NCBI GenBank assembly: GCA_027186245.1
Contig: CP114485.1
Location: forward strand, 3,968,001-4,032,000
DNA from: Coriaria nepalensis
Lineage: Eukaryota > Streptophyta > Magnoliopsida > Cucurbitales > Coriariaceae
Length of the DNA: 64,000 nucleotides
Direction of reading: 5' to 3'
Shown in pieces: positions 62,111 through 64,000 of this stretch. The notes beneath the pieces were generated by a model. The model was not told the origin of the DNA and searched no databases. It was given only the letters and a program-made list of their open reading frames with translations. Position 1 is the first letter of the stretch, and every line of letters begins with the position of its first letter. Position numbers and translations under genes: made by a program.

Positions 62111-64000
62111 ATGAGGTATTTCCCCTCCACTATCTCTCTCGACTATTCTCTTGGTTTCCATCCTTTTTGCTTTCCTGATCTGTTTCTGCGATTTTCATTT
62201 CTGCATCTGATATTTCGATCTTTTCAGTCTCGTTGATTCATTCTCCCTTTACCCCTAAAATTAGTGATTTTTCGTAACTTTCGTTTATGCTTCCTTCTGC
62301 GAATGCTTCTTTTATCGTCTTTCTTCTTGTATTTATGTTTTTCTTTGATTTTGGGCACTTCTTTCTTTTACTTTTTCCCACTTTTTATTTAGGGTTCATA
62401 GTGCTACTAACTTATGAATTAATTGATTCTCTTTCACGCGAAAATATGGGTTTTTTTTTTTTTTTTTGAAGCTTTTGTTAGTTGTACCCTTTCGGTTTTG
62501 GGATCGATAGTTCTTGGTAATTGTGTGCATTTTCAAGTTATTTGGAGTACTATACGTGATACGTTCAATCAGGTTCTGATACTGCGCAATTAGGCTTATT
62601 TATTTAACTTAAGAAGTTGCCCTTTCTTACTGGTTTCGTTGCTGTTATTGTTTATGTAGTGATCCATCGTTTGATGCCTTAGTGCTTTCAGTAATAATTC
62701 CAAACTCATCAGTAATTGACATTTATTTTCCTTTTCTTTTTTCTCCTTTCTTGTATCTTGGATTTTATATCAGCAGCTCGAAGGAGAAACCCACTCTCGG
62801 GTAAGACAGTTATCATCAATTCACTTAGTTTTTTTTTTTTCATGAAATATTTGGTATAACTATTGGTTTGCTACTTTACATACAGTGGTACGCGGATCAA
62901 GACCCGCAAACGGAACATTGCAGCTCCGTTGGACCCTGCAGCCTTTGCAGATGCAGTGGTCCAGATTTATCTGGATAATGCTGGTGATCTGGTGATTGTC
63001 TTATTTCATTTAAAGTATTGTCTAGTTATGTACATAATCATGATTTCATTTTCTTAATGAAAGTAATCGAAATTTTATTCCTTTCCTTTCAGGAACTTGT
63101 TGCTAAGAGCGTTGAGTCTTCTGAGCTTAACTTCTCAAGATACGGAGACACCTTCTTTGAGGCAAGCTTCTCCATCTTGTAATTGCTGTATTTAGTAGAT
63201 GTGTCTTCTTACAAATTCGGAAATACCAAGTAATTCTTGAAAACATAATAATATATTTTGATATGCAGGTTGTCTTCACAGGGGGGCGTACACAGCCTGG
63301 AACAACAAAGCCTGATGAGGGGGAGCGCCATTCTTACTCTATAATAGATTGTGAACCAGAGCGTGAGCTCATCTTACCCTCTGTCATCTATGTTCAGAAG
63401 ATTCTGCGTAGAAAGCCTTTTCTCATAAAGAATCTTGAAAATGTTATGCGGAGATTCTTGCAGTCCTTGGAGCTCTTTGAGGAGAATGAAAGGAAGAAGC
63501 TTGCAATATTCACTGCCCTCGCCTTTTCCCAGAAGCTATCAGGTCTTCCTCCAGAGACTGTTTTCCAGCCACTGCTAAAGGACAACCTTGTGGGCAAGGG
63601 AGTAGTCCTTTGCTTTATTACTGACTTTTTCAAGGAGTATCTGATCGATAATAGCCTTGATGATTTGATTGCTATTCTTAAGCGAGGAAAAGTGGAGGAC
63701 AATCTTATGGAATTCTTCCCTTCTGCAAAACGATCCCCTGAGGGTTTCTCTGAGCATTTCACGTGAGTGTTCTTTGCCAATATTGGTGTCGTAACTAATG
63801 CCCCCCCCCCCCCCCCTGTTTATTTGTATGTATCTTACTGTTTCAAACTTCAGCAAGGAAGGGCTGGTGGCTTTAGTTGAATACAATGAGAAGAAGATAT
63901 TTGAGGTGAAACTTAAGGAAATGAAGTCTACTTTAACAACCCAGATCACAGAGGAAACAGACATATCTGAAGTCATAGAAACTGTGAAGCAACGAGTCAA
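62111..64000 (+). CDS. eIF5-mimic / BZW (W2-domain) protein, partial at window edge
   Basis: Six exons are visible: 62111-62115, 62777-62800, 62886-62991, 63093-63161, 63269-63762 and 63854-64000 (continues beyond). The first 248 residues read in frame: the N-terminal block KEKPTLGGTRIKTRKRNIAA, then DPAAFADAVVQIYLDNAGDL, RRKPFLIKNLENVMRRFLQS, LAFSQKLSGLPPETVFQPLL and so on to EVIETVKQRVK at the edge. This is the plant BZW/5MP family, about 410 residues, made of HEAT-like repeats and a C-terminal W2 domain (beyond the window) that binds eIF2 and eIF3 and adjusts start-codon selection. The start codon is split off: exon 1 contributes only ATGAG before a GTATTT donor, joined to CTCGAAGGAG of exon 2, giving MSSKEKPTLG. 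The exon 4 donor reads GAG|GCAAGC, a GC-AG intron. A C-run lies in the last intron. Confidence 0.9.
63802..63817 (+). repeat. Homopolymeric C run in BZW intron
   Basis: About 16 consecutive C about 40 bases after the donor of the 63763-63853 intron. Its length may be unreliable in the assembly. Confidence 0.85.

Overview
This is a window of nuclear chromosome from a flowering plant, almost certainly a eudicot. Genes are split by short AU-rich introns with GT-AG (and a few apparent GC-AG) borders, intergenic DNA is AT-rich with many (TA)n tracts, and the products are plant-specific: CLAVATA2, a short PIN auxin carrier, PsaL, WRKY, CRIB/RIC and DRP4-type dynamin. I cannot name the species. Several genes have homologues that, from memory, sit near each other in two duplicated Arabidopsis segments (CLV2 and a BZW/eIF5-mimic gene on chromosome 1; PML3 and the sister BZW gene on chromosome 5), so part of the order may be ancestral.

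Left part (1-24 kb): edge of an unrecognised minus-strand ORF; a DRP4-type dynamin gene broken by two single-base frameshifts; an R3H-SUZ RNA-binding protein gene rebuilt in six exons; a small secreted proline-rich ORF; CLAVATA2 with a leader intron; a PIN5-type auxin carrier in five exons; an organellar/nuclear RNase P (PRORP) gene in six exons whose start codon is unclear; a decayed DUF707 gene; and a small cysteine-rich secreted protein.

Middle (24-43 kb): a five-finger CCCH zinc-finger protein whose first intron holds a MITE-like hairpin; the Golgi manganese transporter gene PML3/GDT1-like 3, whose second intron carries an antisense, internally deleted chromovirus (Ty3/gypsy) with paired LTRs and a LINE fragment nested in it; a CRIB-domain RIC effector; photosystem I subunit PsaL with a light-type I-box/G-box promoter; and an atypical dual-specificity phosphatase (PFA-DSP).

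Right part (43-64 kb): a SERF/At2g23090-like zinc-finger protein, a group I WRKY factor, a small membrane protein, a one-exon subtilase (SBT1 clade), FHIT, an RraA-like protein, isopentenyl diphosphate isomerase, a Myb/SANT-like transposon-derived pseudogene, a second small membrane protein, and the 5' two-thirds of an eIF5-mimic (BZW) gene running off the edge.

The genes do not form a pathway or operon; this is ordinary mixed plant euchromatin. I found no convincing novel system. The most informative oddities are the broken DRP4 and DUF707 genes, the retroelement only 35 bp from a splice donor in PML3, the missing in-frame ATG of the PRORP gene, and three predicted GC-AG introns. All exon borders were placed by eye from splice consensus, frame continuity and remembered family sequences; no alignment was run.
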